Source of the DNA: Panagrolaimus kolymaensis
Taxonomy: Eukaryota > Nematoda > Chromadorea > Rhabditida > Panagrolaimidae
Length of the DNA: 64,000 nt
Assembly (NCBI GenBank): GCA_028622995.1
Contig: JAJQJQ010000009.1
Span: forward strand, 4,030,001 to 4,094,000
Direction: 5' to 3'
The notes below the pieces were generated by a model, which did no database searches, had not been told where the DNA came from, and saw only the letters and a list, made by a program, of their open reading frames with translations. Below are positions 34,470 to 48,662 of the stretch, piece by piece. Numbering within the stretch: position 1 is the first letter of the stretch; every line of letters begins with the position of its first letter. Both the position numbers and the translations under genes were made by a program.

Positions 34470-37400
34470 ATGATGAGAATGAAAACCCAAAAGCGAGAGA
34501 CACATTTTGTTAATTATCATTCGGTTGGTGGAGCTAATAATAATAATAATGAAGATGATGACGATGATGATGATGATGAGGATGAAGAAGACGATATTGA
34601 ATTATCCACTACATCTCGATCTTCCGATCCATCAGAAACATTTTCTTCTGAACCCAAGCTAAGACCTCCAAAAAAGCTTAATATTATTATTAAACCCTAT
34701 TTTGTAAGTTTGGTTTACATTTTTTTCCTTCAAAGTTGCTGACGATGTTGTCGTCTGCTATCATTGGTTTTTTCTTTTTCCACTTCATTAAATTTTGATG
34801 TGCGTTTACGATTGAAGAAAAAAAAAGTGGTTAAAATAAAAAACACATGAACGGATTTTTTTATGTAAATTACACCCTTGGATGGTGATAGTCAATGGTT
34901 TAGCTTATATGTATCCATATCCTTTCTAAAAAAAATCCTTTAACGCTAACAACAAACAACAAGAATTTACAGCACCGAAGCTAACATAAGAAGTTTTTAA
35001 CTTGGAGCTTAAGCGTCATTCAATCATCCGTAAACCTTTTTTCACTCTCCTTCTTCTGGTCTTTTTGCATTTTTTCCTGCAAAACACCTGAAATCAACCA
35101 AAAAGTACACCAACAACAAACACGCTTCAATAGCAACAGTTTATCCCTTCTCCTGAATGGCATATTTTTTTGGCTTTTTAGTATTTACGCTTCAAAAGTT
35201 GGAAAGCTAAGCTAAAAACTTAAAAGTTTTTTGGTGGCGGTGGGTTTTCTTGTTGTTGTTCGATGGAAAAGACATACATTTTTGGCTTCCACCAAAAAAA
35301 AATATGCCTGCCTCTTTCCTGCCCTGACGTTCTTCTCCTGGAACTAACTTTATTAAGATACATTTCCGGAAACGATTATTATTTTATTTTTTTATTTTAT
35401 TTCGGCCAAATAAAGTTTTTAAGAAAAAATAAAAATTTTTAAAAATGCGATAGTCGTTTTGCAGAAATGTTTTTTCTTGCTTGCAATAGTTTTTTTTCTC
35501 TACAAAAAGTTGCTTGCTTTAAAGTTAAAAATAAACTTATTTATTAATAATAAAGCAATCTCTCTTGCTTTTCTTTCTTTTTTTGTTTTTGACTTTGTGA
35601 ATCAATTTTAAAAAACTCAACTATTAGTGATTTAGAACGATTTAAGTTTCCAGCGTATTTTTTTTGCGTCCAAAAGAAAATTTCGAATGATAAACAAAAA
35701 GTAAATTAATTTAAAAAACAATAATGAATGAAGAATATTTTTAATTACTGTGGCAAAAAAAAATAGTTTCCTTTTTATGTAATTTTCAATAAATGCAAGC
35801 CTTTGTGTATTTTTTTATGAAAGTTTTTCACTAAAATTATTTTTTCTTAAACCAAAAAATAATAGATTAAATTTTTTTAATGGAGCTATGAACTCTTTTT
35901 TTTTGTTAGCAAATTTTATGAATTTCCGCTTCTGAAACAAACGATTTGGGATTTTATTATTTTTACTATAAAATTTTTGATTTCAGATAATGAGAATGAG
36001 ACATGTTTTGAGAATAGCGGGTTGGCATTTAATATTATATTGTTTTGTAATATTATATATTCTTGTTGGAGCATATATATTTCATTATTTGGAGGGAGAA
36101 TATGAAAATAAGAGGCATATAGAGCAAAAAAGAATTATTGGACAAATTAAATCGGAATTATTTGATCAAATTACGAATGCGAATGAAGTTGGTTTAAAAA
36201 ATTTAATTTTATGCTAATTTTTTGAGATTGACTATGGCTTTTTTAGAGTTATAATATTGAAAATGATTTAAGAAATTTTATGAAAAAAATTCATAAATTG
36301 CATATAAGCCTTGAAAATTATTTATTATTTGATCAAGATACTAATAATGTTCCTAAACGATGGACATATCCTTCAAGTGTACTTTTTGCTTTTACTATTT
36401 TAACTACCATCGGTTATGGAGGTACTCAATTGATAAAATTATATGCCTCACTTAAATTCCTTATCTTTTTTTTAGATTTGGCTCCCACAACAAAATTTTG
36501 TCAAATTTTTACAATGGTTTATGGAGCTTTTGGTATTCCATTGTTTTTGATTACTATAGCCGATGTTGGAAGATTTTTTAAAACTGGAATAATGTATATT
36601 GTTCAATTAATTTATAAAAAAGAATTAAAAAAGCAAGGGGATAGAAGGTTATTAAGAGAAATTGGCGAGGTAAAAAAACATAAGAATTTTTTTGCAAAAA
36701 TGAATAAATAAAAGTCGAATTTGATTTTTTAGGTTTTTTTAGTTGCTGTATTATTTCTTGGATTTATCGCTGCTGGATCTGCTGTATTACCTCTTTGGGA
36801 GCATCAATTAACTTATTTTGATAGTGTTTATTTTTCGTACATGTTTGTTTTGACCACAAAAAAATTACTTTTATAAACTTTGGTTTTTAGGTCTTTAACT
36901 ACCATTGGCTTAGGTGACATTGTTCCAAGGCGAATGGATTTTTTATTACCCACTTTAATTTATATAACAATAGGATTATGGTTGACTACAGCTTTAGTGG
37001 AACAATTAGCTGATGTCTTTAGACTTGTCCATTATGCAGGTCGACAAGTTAGTAATGTTAAAGGGGTAATATTTTAATTTTAATTATTTTCTCGCAATTT
37101 TTTAAACCTTGATTTTTGATTTTAAGATTACTGTTTGGCTTGGAGGTCGAAGACTTTCAATGGGTTCATTAATTCAAACTGTTTGTCGAAGGGTTGGAAT
37201 GTCTGATAATATTATAAGTTAGCAATTATTTTAAAATTTCTTTTAATTTTAAAAATTTTTAGGTCAAATAAATTGGGATCGAACTATAGATGCAGCTTTA
37301 AATGGCGAGCAACCTCCTTTAGTGCCAATATTTCCATGGCATTTTGCTGATTTTGTTGAACACGATCCACCTTTAATTGATTTAAGTATGGATTTTGATC

Positions 37401-37600
37401 AAATGGATGATAGCCCTTATTATTTTAATGCTCCAACAATATGTAATAGTCCTTCACACAATAATAGTGGAACAAGAAGAAAGTTATCTGCTCCACCTTT
37501 TGCTCGACACCAGCAAAATGGAATAAATCATAACAATAATTTTCGAGGATTTATGAATATTGATGATGATGCTGATACTAGTACAGGTACCCCGAAATAA
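34470..37600 (+). CDS. Two-pore-domain (TWK/K2P) potassium channel
   Basis: Eight exons (34470-34703, 35987-36187, 36247-36421, 36476-36669, 36733-36836, 36891-37065, 37127-37217, 37263-37600) give 503 aa. Order: an N-terminal Asn run and long Asp/Glu run (from a GAT repeat near 34,550-34,600); TM1 at about 88-108; first pore loop TTIGYGD (198-204); TM2; TM3 (VFLVAVLFLGFIAAG); second pore loop TTIGLGD (306-312); TM4; and a cytoplasmic tail of about 140 residues. Two different pore loops with GYGD and GLGD filters are the K2P signature; as dimers these channels pass leak potassium current in neurons and muscle. The first intron is 1.3 kb; the others are about 45-65 nt. The donor after exon 2 (GTTGGT) is weak, so that border is least sure. 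The exact TWK orthologue is not assigned. Confidence 0.85.
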
Positions 37601-40600
37601 GATTCTTGTTTTTTTTTGTTTGCTTCAAAAGAAAAATCCTATCAACATTGTTTTTGTTTATTACATATTTATTTATTTTTAAATAAAAAAACTTAAAAAA
37701 TTTACAAAAAGTTACAATTACATTTAAAGGAAATTTAATTTGACGACAAAAAAGGTGCTGCATATAATATATTGTAGGACGGTAAAAAATAATAAATGAG
37801 TAGTTTGAATGAAAAATTTGGATTTTGTTGAATTCTTTGGAGGTGAGGCAAGCAAAAAAGAGTTTCTTAGTGACACAGACATGGTCATATATGCAAATTA
37901 TCGACCGTCTTCCAATTCTGTGGGACGTCTAATTTCAATAAATCCACCATCTTCAATTGATTGTGGAGCAAAATTTCGCCGGCATTGAAAGTGATTATTA
38001 ACTAACATGGCAATCAAATAATCAATTTTCAAATAGTTTGAAAATAGGAAAGGAAAATATGAAATTACAAAAACTTTATCAACGGCTTTTATATGCATTT
38101 TTTTCTTCAATGATTTTGTGATTTTTGATTTTTCATTCGTAAATTAAGCTGCTTTTTGTAATTTTTGTGATTTATCAGTACTTTTTCAAGGTAATTAAAC
38201 CCCGCTAATGACTTCATTTTAAGAAAGAAATTATTAAGACACTCTTATCATTTTTTTTTTCTTTGTGAGTCATTGGCGCCAACCTGGCGCTAAAAAAGAG
38301 TCCTCTCTTTTTTTTTATTTGACTGATAACGAAAGAATTTATTGACGATTTTCAATTTGTAAATAACAAACAATTGCAATAATAAAAATCAAAAAAATTT
38401 ATTAAAAATTAATAAATATTACGTAAAAAATAATAAAAGAAAATAACTAATGATTCTTACGTAATTTCAAAAAAGGTCCAAGAAAAAAAAGTAGACAAAA
38501 CAAAAAAAGACTTACATTCTAAAAAAAAATTTCCGCACGATTTCCTTCTTCCCAAAAAATGCTAACTTAACGGTCTTCTTAGCCCCATTTAGTTAAATAA
38601 AAGATTTTTTCAAAAACTTATTTTTTCCCTTTCCATTTAATGGAGGGTTGTGACTAAAAAGTCAAGCTTTCAAGCTTTTTTCTTGAGTCATTGGTTTTTT
38701 GGATGCTTTTATTTTATTTATTCATTAAGTTGAATGAATGAAATGACTGACTTAAAGCTCCAAATAAAAAAAATTTTATTTTCTCAGTCATCATTTTTTC
38801 ACCACATTTTTCAAGTTTTTTAGTTATATAAAAAAGTTTTTGGCAAGATTTAGTATGGCTAAAATTGATTTTTTGTTACTTTTTTGATTTATTAAGTTTA
38901 AATAATTTGGATTTAATATTACTTAATTTTTATATGCCAAAATCTGATTTAAAAAATAAATATTTCTTTTTCAATTATTTTTTTAAGTGAACCAATGTCA
39001 AAGGTTTTTTTATTGCTTATTTCCTTTTTTGAGCTGTCTAGAATTTTCCTTTTCTATGTCAAACTTTTTTTTCTTAAACGGTGTTTTGATGTCATTACCA
39101 ATTTGTCATAAAAAATTAAATACTTAAAGACCCAGAAAAAAATGCTTTATTCCATTCATTTTGGTGGGGTAAAAATTTTTATTTTTGCTTTCAATAGACC
39201 ACATCCGTTTTTGCTTTCCCATTCTGCTTGATGATGTCGGTCTCATTTTTTTACTTTTACTTTTTTCTTTTATTCTTTTTATTTTTTTTAATGGGTGTGT
39301 AATATCCATTTGGCTTTAACTTTTTTTTGTTTGAAACATAAGAACAAGGATCTCTCAGCAGCCAAAATTATGATGATGCTGATGTTTGTGTCACTCATTT
39401 TGCCTTTCCTGCCATTCATATATTTTTCTTTTTTCTTTTTGTTTTTCGTTTTTTTTTGTTGGAAGGAACATGCTATAATTTGCTTGGTTTCACTCACTCA
39501 TTTCAACTCATATCAGACAATGTAGTCTGAAAAAAAGGCAAAAAAAATTTCTGTTATGCCAAACTTTTTCTTTGAACTTTAAAAGTCATAATTTTTTTTA
39601 ATAATTTTAATGGATAAAGATTTTTTTACTTTTTTCCTAACAATTTTTTTATCAAAAATTCTTGAAAATTCGGCTTCGTCAGCTAAAGAGTAGCACAAAA
39701 AGTTGGCGATAGTTTAATAAAAATTTTCAGATTTAAAAATATATAAATACCCTGGTTTTTATTTCTCTTTTATTTTTAAAGTTCAAAAGTTAAAAACACA
39801 AAAATAATACTTTATTCGTAGAATAATTCTAAAAACTTGTTTTTTATACCAGAAAAATAATAAATAAAAACTAACCATAACCATCTAAATTTTATTATTT
39901 AATTTTTTTTGTTATTTAATTATTTTGTATTCATTGTTTTTTTCTTCTTCGATTTATTGGTCTCTTTAATATTAATTCCTTTATTTATTTTATTTACCGA
40001 ACACGTATGTTTGTTTTTTTAAACGCCAGTTTACCTTTTAATAATGCATAAGAACGCCTTATTTATTTTTTTAAGTACTTAAATAATTTTTTTTGTCTGA
40101 TAGTTTGTTTATGGCGTCAAAGAATCTTAAATGCTTTTTCATCACGAAACCACGTGAATTTTTTATATAAACTAAATTTAAACATTTATCTGTTTATATT
40201 TTTAGCTTTTGTTTCTCAATCAAAAAAATTTGTCAGTTGGAGACCTAAAAAACCGTCAACAAAAAGAAAAAAACATTTAGGAAAATGACGAAAATTAATG
40301 AAGGTTTTTAAATAAATGAAATATATAAAAAATTAAGTCAGCAGCACTTTTTTTGTTTAACAATCTTTTATAAGTGTGAATGAGTGCTTAACAGTCTCTT
40401 ATCGCGGCGGCACCATTTTCTTGAAATATTTTGAGCATTTTTTATTTTATTTTGTAAAAAAATGGCACTTAATAATGTCCTTTTTGGCATTTTTTTTCAA
40501 ATGGTTTTTTTTCAATGTTTTTTGGTTCCCATTAAAAAAAATTTACGTATAAGAAGTGTTTTTTTTTTATTGCAAATTATGGAAACTTGAAAAAATAATA

Positions 40601-41861
40601 ATAACAAAAACGAACTTAATTTTTTTTAGAGTTCTAAGAGATTATTCTTTTTTTTTTTTAAACCTTTCATGCTGAGAATGGATGGGAACTCTTTCGGGTT
40701 TTTTTATTTGATTGGGCTAATAATAAAGTAACGTTTCTTAAACTCAATAATTGATCAGACTTGCAAGAATAAAAAGTAACCAAACATTGAGTTATTCAGC
40801 ATTCCAGTAAAAAGTCTTTAATGACTTGTTTTTTCTTTTTCTTTTTTATTTTTCTAAGAGAAATAGGAAGAAAGGAAAAATTTAGCTTCAGAATTCTTAA
40901 CTTAAACGCCTCCATTTTTTTCTTCTTCTCAATCTTTCTGTAAGCTTTAAGCTAATCTTATTTATGGGTAATATGTTTTTTTCTATCCATCTTTATCGCA
41001 ATAGTAATCCTTTTGTATTCCTTTATTCATAAATATTTCTATTTTTTTGGTATATTAACAGCTTATTTGGGAATCATAAAACTATCGTATAAAATATTTT
41101 TGTTTTTAATTATTTTTTGTATCTATAAAAAAAGATTCAACCAAATAAAAAACTAAAGTTTGTGGTTGAAAATTGCTTTATTTTTATTTTTTATTGTTAT
41201 TTTTTCTTAAACGCCGCCTGGGTTCTTTCTTCTTCATTTTATTTTTAAATACAAATTCTATTTAACACAATAATAAAAAAACTTTACGAGCCAAACACAT
41301 CATTATCATTGCTATTGTTTTTTTTTCTACCATAAAATAAAAAAGAAATAAAAAAAGAAAAAAACAGAAGTGTCCTACCATCATCAACTCAACTTCAACT
41401 CCAAATAAAAAATTTGCTCCTCTTTAAAAATAAAAATAAAAAATGAAAAAGATTGTGTGCCACATTTGCTTTATTCATTTTTTTTATTCTGGAAAAAAAG
41501 AAAAAAAAGAAGTCGTCGACCTAACCACCGCAAACAAATTTTTTTTCATAGTTTTTTTTTCTTCAAAAAAGGCGTGGCAAAAAAATTCTGTTGGAGTGAA
41601 GAAGAATATTTTTTTTGTGTTAAGGAGCGAGAGCGACAGCAACCAGCCAGCCACTAGTTTCACCAATTGTTGTTCTTCATCGTCTCTATTTATTTTTTTT
41701 TCCTTCGTTGCATTCAAAGCCTGAAAAACGAATTGAATTAAGAAGGCGCCAAATTTATTTCTGTCTATTTTTTTATAAACCAAAAAAATATTATATTTTT
41801 AATTTAATTATTATTATTAATTGTTATTGGAACAATTCGTTAAACATTTTTAAAAATAATA
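37601..41861. other. 4.2 kb gene-poor region
   Basis: Homopolymer-rich A/T sequence. The only coding-like patch is on the minus strand at about 37,900-38,010, where the frame reads CRRNFAPQSIEDGGFIEI and ends TELEDGR-stop. It could be the last exon of an unrecognised minus-strand gene, but no matching upstream exon was found. Frames at 39,124-39,525 and 41,443-41,783 overlap each other on both strands and are low-complexity. The right end should contain the promoter of the amine receptor. Confidence 0.4.
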
Positions 41862-44800
41862 ATGGATTCAAATAATCAGGGTATCTTCTCCACCTTTTTT
41901 TCTGCTTCTACAAGCGGCAACAGTGGAAGTAGAAGCAGCAGTGGAAGCGAAATGGTGCTTGGTTCTATTTTATCTCTTCATCAACATTTAATTAATAATA
42001 CTTCAAACTCATCCATATCGGGGATTGGAGCAAATGAAAATTTTATAACAAATAATATTTCAAGAAATTCAATAGGTGATTCCTCCGAAAGAGGACAATT
42101 TATACCTGTTTTTGAATTAGTTCTGGGTACGATAACATATTTGGTAAGTTTTACTATTATTATTTTTCTTTTGCTTGATTTAACTCTCACAAAAGGATTT
42201 TTTTTTACTAATTATGAAAGAATGTTTTTTGTTTGTTAAGATATTTATTTTTTTTTCTCCCAAAGCTTTCTCCTATTTTTTTTTGTTTTTATGATAAAAG
42301 ATTCATAGCGTTTTAAAAAAAAGAAAACCCAGTCCATTGACTCTCTCTTTTTTTTATCTTCCCTCAAACGGAATAATAAGGAGTCGAGTCACTTAGTCGA
42401 CGATGGATGGTTTAGCAATTCCATGGCATTCTAGCCACTTGTTTTTTTTGTCGTTGGTTAAGTGGCATACTTAAAAAATAAAAAATAAAAACCAACGCAT
42501 TATATTTAAATAAACAAAAAACAAAGGAAAGAGATGACTAAAATCCCTGTTTTTTTGTTGTTTGTTGCTTCAATGATTTTGGGTCTTTTTCTTTCCATTC
42601 AGACAAATTAAATTTTTTTTACACTCATTTAAAATTTAAAATTCTAAAAACGTAAAAAGTATGTACATATTTATTTTAACTTTATTTTATTTTTTGTAGG
42701 TGATAATTGCCATGACTGTTATTGGTAATATCCTGGTTGTTGTAGCAGTATTTAGTTATCGACCATTAAAAAAAGTTCAAAATTATTTCTTAGTTTCATT
42801 AGCTGCATCAGATTTAGCTGTGGCTTTAATAGTTATGCCGTTACATGTTGTAAAATTTTTAGCAAGTAAGTCTTTTTTATTTTGAATTTTTTTCTAATTT
42901 TGATTTAAATTTTTTTGCGAGGTGCAAAAGTTAGATATTCTTAAAAGTTTTTATATTTTTCCATTTTTTTGATGGATTGAAAAGGCAACTTTTAAACAAT
43001 GGTTTTTTTTGCAACCTTTCTATTATTTTTTTCTTTTGCACAGTCCAAAGAGTCTATGTTATTGTTCTTTAAGCCTTTCAATATTTTTCTATGCTTCTCT
43101 CTCTATTTTTTTTGAATATTTTTAATAACCTTAAAAGTCCATTTTCCAAAAAAGTTAAAAATTTGTTCGTAAAAACAAAAATATTTCAAAGAATCATTTT
43201 TTGCAACAACAGTCATTAACTAATTTTTTTTTAATGTCTAATAATTTTTTATATACAATTTTGTTGTTTATAAAAAGTTTTTTTTGTTTAATTTCTCTGA
43301 CGAAACAGCAAAAAAATAATGTGGGAGTTTCACGAAAAAGAAGATTTGGCCCCATTTTTTTCCGGCGTAAAAATTAAAGCTTTTTTTTATTCATTCAATA
43401 AAATAATTTATTTTTTGTCAAAACAATAATTTTTTTTGTTTGCAAACAAAGTAGGTCCTTGTTTCTCGAGTTTCTGGCTTTTTTTGGAATTCAAAAACTT
43501 TTTATTTTCATTTTTATTTGAGTCAAAAAAAATATTAGAAAAGCGCAGGAAAAGTCTTTAGTTTTTATTTTGCCTGAGGCATATTTAGCATTTAACACTT
43601 TTTTCTTCTTCTTGATGCTTTGCTTTTTTTAGTTTAGTTTAGCTTTTTTGTTTCTCGGGAAAAATAAATAATTGAAAACGTTTTTCTTTTTTGATGATGC
43701 AAACAAAGAATGTGGTTTCTGTCTTTTTTAAAATAAATTGTAAAAAGATGAAACAAAAGATTTTTAAACTTGGCAACATTTTTTTAAACTTTTTTAACAA
43801 AAGAGATCAACGAAAAAGCATCAATGACAACAAGGAGGATGTAGTTTTTTGTCTTTCACAAAGAAATAAATAAAGAAAAATAGCCTTAAAGCAGCCTATT
43901 GACGTGACTTCACTTAGTTATTCTTTTTTTTTCCTTTGCCAATCCTTTATTTTAAAAACTAAGGAAAAAAAGCAGAAAGAAAGGAAGATAGTTGAAAGAC
44001 TAAATTAGCTCTAATTTTTATGATATATTTTTTTCTTTTTTTTGCGAGTGCAAGCTGCTTCCTATTTTATAGTTTATGAATAATTTAAGGTCAAAAAACT
44101 CTTATCTCTTCTCCATTTTTTTGTTTAGCTTTTTTGCTTCTTTGGCAACTTCAACGTAGCTTCTTTGTTTAAAAAAACCTAAAAAGTCATTGCAAAAAAT
44201 TTTTCCTTCCTAGAAAAAAAAGTTTTAAAGAGTTCCGGAAAAAAAGATTGTTCCTGTAACTAATAGTTTCATAAATTCATTTTGACTAGCCAAAAAATAA
44301 AATAAAACATATATTTTCGAAAAGTTTAATTTTTTTGGTTGGTTAGCTTCTTGATACACCACACATAACATCAAAGCAAAATAAAAATCCTTTTCTTTAA
44401 CGGCTCAATGAATTTTGAAAAGAAAAATTCTTTTAACCATGCTACTTTTTTACAACGTCATCGATCAGCCAGAGTTTTAAACTAAATTCATTTCGAAACA
44501 AAATTTAAGATCCCTAAATAGCTTTAAGAATTTAAAATTTTGAGACCAAAGAAGAGTTTTTTCTTTGAGGTTCATTAAGGAACATTCCAATTTGCAAATT
44601 CTCTTTTTTTGTTTTAAAAAAAATTCAGTTTCATGTAAATGAGTTTCTTTTTTTGCTGCTGTTTCATGCAATTTGAAGACCAACTTTTTTGTTTTTTAAA
44701 AACTTTTTTTAAATGTTTCTGAAAAAAATAACGCTTTAACTTTATTTTCATAGCTTTTTAACGATGTTACTCACCACATCCACCAGAAGCTACCCTACCC

Positions 44801-47422
44801 TATATTTTTTTGTTGTCATGTCTCTTTAAATAAAAGACTAATTGCATTTTATGGTTTTTCTTTTATTTTTGGTGGAGCTCACGCGCTCTCGCCCAACAAA
44901 AATCTGTTCACTACTACCACCAAAAAAAATTTGCTCCAGTGTTTTCTATCTTTTTTTTGCGCAATGACGAAGTTTTTTTTTTTTTTTTCTGCAAAAAATT
45001 TTTTAGAACAAAAAACTTTTTTTGGTGCCAATCAAATTTTAAGGCACTTGCTTGCTTTTTTATTCAAAAAAATAAAATAACAACATGCTTCAAAGTCCAT
45101 CCAGCAACAACTAGCAACAACTTTTGACGCCCTCAAAATAAAAATAGAGAAGACAATAGGCAGAGTAAAAATGCTTTTTTTAACAAAAACTATTCTTTGA
45201 TGAAATTTTTTTCGTTGGACAAAAAAGGATGAATAAAGCATAAAAAAGTGGTGTACATCATTTTATTTTTTTATTTACACAAAAAGAATAGTAACTTTGA
45301 TGGAGGAAATTATAATATCAAAATTCATATTCAAATTGAATAACGAAAAAAACGAACAAAGGCAAACATTAAAATATTTTTCCATTGCCAAAAAAAAAAG
45401 AATGCTAGCCTTAATTGTACAAATTTGATATTTTTTTTAAATGAAGCTGTTTTTTATTCAGACATTTTGACCAATGAAAAAAATATGAGGATAAAATTTC
45501 AACTTTTAACTTTCAAAACAATATTTTTTTATAATAAATTATTTTATGTTTTTTTTTTCATTCACTGACAAAAAATTTTTTTTAAGCATTTATATATTTC
45601 ATTAATCTTTTTATACACAAATTTGAATGATATATGACTAATTTTTTGTTGTTTTGGAGAGAGAAATGAAAAAGATTGTTTATTCTTCTTTTTGCTTTCT
45701 TCATCGTTAATAAAAATGAAGGCAATAAGAAAGTTGGCGTGAGAAATAAACACTGAAACTCCAAGAAAAAAAACCTTGCAACTTTGTCAAAGTGCAAAAA
45801 CATGTCTAAAAGCCATTAATTTTGAGATCACAAAATTTATTTAGAATTTTATAAGAAAATCTTTAGAAGCAAAAAAACTTTTTGCTAAAATAAAATATTG
45901 CAAAAAAAAAAAAAGCAGGGATGCAAAAAGTTTTTTTCTTTTTGCAAATAAATAAAAAATTCAAAATCAAGCTTATTTTGAAAATTTATGAATAAATTAA
46001 ACTCTTATTTTTTATTTTTTAAGATGGCCGTTGGCTATTAGGTGTGACGATGTGTCAACTATTTACAACCGCAGATATTTTATTATGCACTTCATCAATA
46101 TTAAATTTATGCGCAATTGCATTAGATCGATATTTTGCAATCCATGATCCATTAAATTATGCTCAAAAGCGAACTTTAAAACTTGTAGTAATAAGTATTA
46201 TAATGGTAAGCTTTTAATTTTTTCCATTCGAGACCAAACTTTAATTATTTGTTGTTTTAGGTATGGTTTGTAAGTGGAATAATTTCCATTCCTCCAATGT
46301 TGGGTTGGAATGATTGGTCTTCGCAAGAATTAAAAGACCATTGCGAATTAACAACCGATAAAACCTTTGTTGTATTTTCTGCATCTGGGTCCTTTTTTCT
46401 TCCATTACTAGTTATGATTGTTGTGTATGTAAAAATTTTTATTTCTGCCAGACAAAGAATTCGAACAAATCGAGGTAAGTCTAAAGTCATAAACTTTGTT
46501 TCCAAAAAAAGTTTTTAAGTTTTTGCACCCACTTTTTAAAAAAAGAAAGAAAGGTAATGACGGGCGAGAAAAAGAAAACAAAAATAATGACACAATTTAT
46601 TTTCACTTTTTTTATTTGCAAAAAAACATTTTTTAAACTCAACGACTTTTTTTAGGAAGAAGTGCTTTGACGAAAATTAACACATCGAAGCTGCCGATAA
46701 AAGACAAAAAACTTAAAAACTCAATAAAAAATGGCGGAAGTAAAAGTGGACGGAATAATTCAACAAAATTTCTAATTGAACGAACACCTTTGGTTATTGG
46801 AGATGGATTTAGTGGTCTCACCGTAAGTTACTAGAGACATACTAACTAATTAGAAAAATAGTTTTTAAAAAGTTTCATATTTTATTTTTAGAACGGAAAT
46901 TTGAGTAGCGGCGAAAATCAAACTTCAGATGAAACTATTCCACCATTATTAAAAGGAGCAGCAACAACAACAGTGACAGCCCAAACAAATGCAAAAAATA
47001 AAGAAACTGGAGAACAACTTACTACCACAGTTTTAAAAAAGATTGAAAAAATTAGTGTTGCAAAAGAAAAACGAGCAGCAAAAACGATAGCAGTAATAAT
47101 ATTTGTTTTTACATTTTGTTGGTTGCCTTTCTTTTGTGTATATATTATTTTACCTTTTTGTTCTACGTGTTATATACATCCAAAAGTAAGTCGTCCACAA
47201 ACATATTTTAATTTTTAGTTTCTTATAAAAAATTATTTCCAGGTCCATCAAGCCTTTGTATGGCTGGGATATATCAATTCTTCCCTCAATCCATTTCTTT
47301 ATGGAATCCTAAATCTTGAATTTCGTCGAGCTTTTAGAAAAATTTTATGTCCTAAATCGTTTATGGCTAGTCGAAGGCGAAGTACAACCATTCGTAGGGC
47401 ACCTCCACGCCATCAAAGTTAA
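41862..47422 (+). CDS. Biogenic amine GPCR, tyramine/octopamine receptor type (TYRA-2/SER-2-like)
   Basis: Seven exons (41862-42143, 42700-42865, 46024-46205, 46261-46474, 46656-46822, 46892-47185, 47243-47422) give 494 aa. After a Ser/Asn-rich, glycosylatable extracellular N-terminus come TM1 ([10 protein letters not shown]), TM2 ([13 protein letters not shown]), TM3 with the amine-binding Asp (TTADILLC, about D167) and a DRY motif (ALDRYF, 184-187). [12 protein letters not shown]5 ([15 protein letters not shown]), a long basic loop 3, TM6 (FTFCWLPFF) and TM7 ([10 protein letters not shown]) follow. The run from TM3 to TM5 ([33 protein letters not shown]) is typical of invertebrate tyramine receptors. 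The intron between TM2 and TM3 is 3.2 kb. Tyramine versus octopamine preference cannot be told from sequence. Confidence 0.85.
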
Positions 47423-48662
47423 TTAAATAATTAATTAATTAAATGTCTGGAAAATTATATTAAAAGAAAAAATATTAATACAAAAATTATGAGTGCTCAA
47501 ATCCAAAATAAAGAAAATCTTTTATTATTATTGCTTCGCATAAAAAAATATAAATAAATAATAATAATTTGTTGTTGTTCTTCGTTTGGTATTAAAAAAT
47601 TTTTGTTGTACATTTTTGGTGCCATTTTTTGTTTTATATCAAAAGATTTTTGTATCCAATAAACTTTTTTCTTTAAAAACAATTATTAGTTTTCCACGAT
47701 GAATTGCCGATAAAAAATACTGAAAAAACAATAACTTGCAAAATGTTTTTTGAAGACATCGATCGATGGTTCACACATTTAAAAAAAGGCGCCAAAGGAA
47801 ACAATGCAGTCAAGTTCATTTGATTCAATTTATTCAAAAACGACTTAAATTTTGTCGCTCGTTTTTCTTTGTGTTTGTGCGCATTTTTTTATTATTAATA
47901 AATCGAAACTTTTATTTCCTTACTCTTCAAATTTTTTGGGTTTTTTAAAAACTATTATTTTTTTTTCTCGCGAATTACATAAAATTTAATGGTTCAAAAA
48001 CCTCAGAAACTTTTATTAAAATTTATGAGATAATTAAAATGAGTTTATTTTACTGCAAATTGCAACATTATTGCCAGAAGGGATTTTTTTGATTGCTTCT
48101 TTCTTTTTTATTTGTTTTTATTTTATTTGCACTTAAAAGACTAAAGTTTTTAAAACCCGTTCTTTTATGATATTTAGTTAGTTAAATAAATTTAAAATTA
48201 CTTTTTTATAATAAGCAAAGAATAAAATGTAAACAAACAAAACATAAATTTTTATGATCTTTTTTGGCTTGCAAAATTAAGGAAAACTTACAACAAAAAA
48301 TTTTAACTGCGCAAGAAAAAAGTTTTAAAGCTTGCAAAGTCACTATCGCCATTTCCAACTCTCTTTTTTTGATTTTTAAAAATGGGCTCTTCAAATAATA
48401 TCTTAAAGAACTTGTTGAAAGATATGACCCAAACAAAAAATATGAGTAATCCCCTAAAAGAATTTTTTTACAAAAGGTACTAACGCTCTGGGTCAAAGAC
48501 TATACACAAAAATAAAAAATAAGGCAAGCAGTAAACAAACACATGTGTATATTGATTTTTGACCAACGTCTTTTTTTATTAGAAATATTTATCTAAATTA
48601 TTTTTTTAGCAATTACAAAAGTTTAATAAATTTTATTTAGATTTTTTTGTATTTTTTCTAAT
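47423..48662. other. Intergenic, no supported gene
   Basis: 1.2 kb of A/T-rich sequence between the receptor and the MATH-BTB gene. Short frames here are homopolymer artefacts. Confidence 0.45.
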
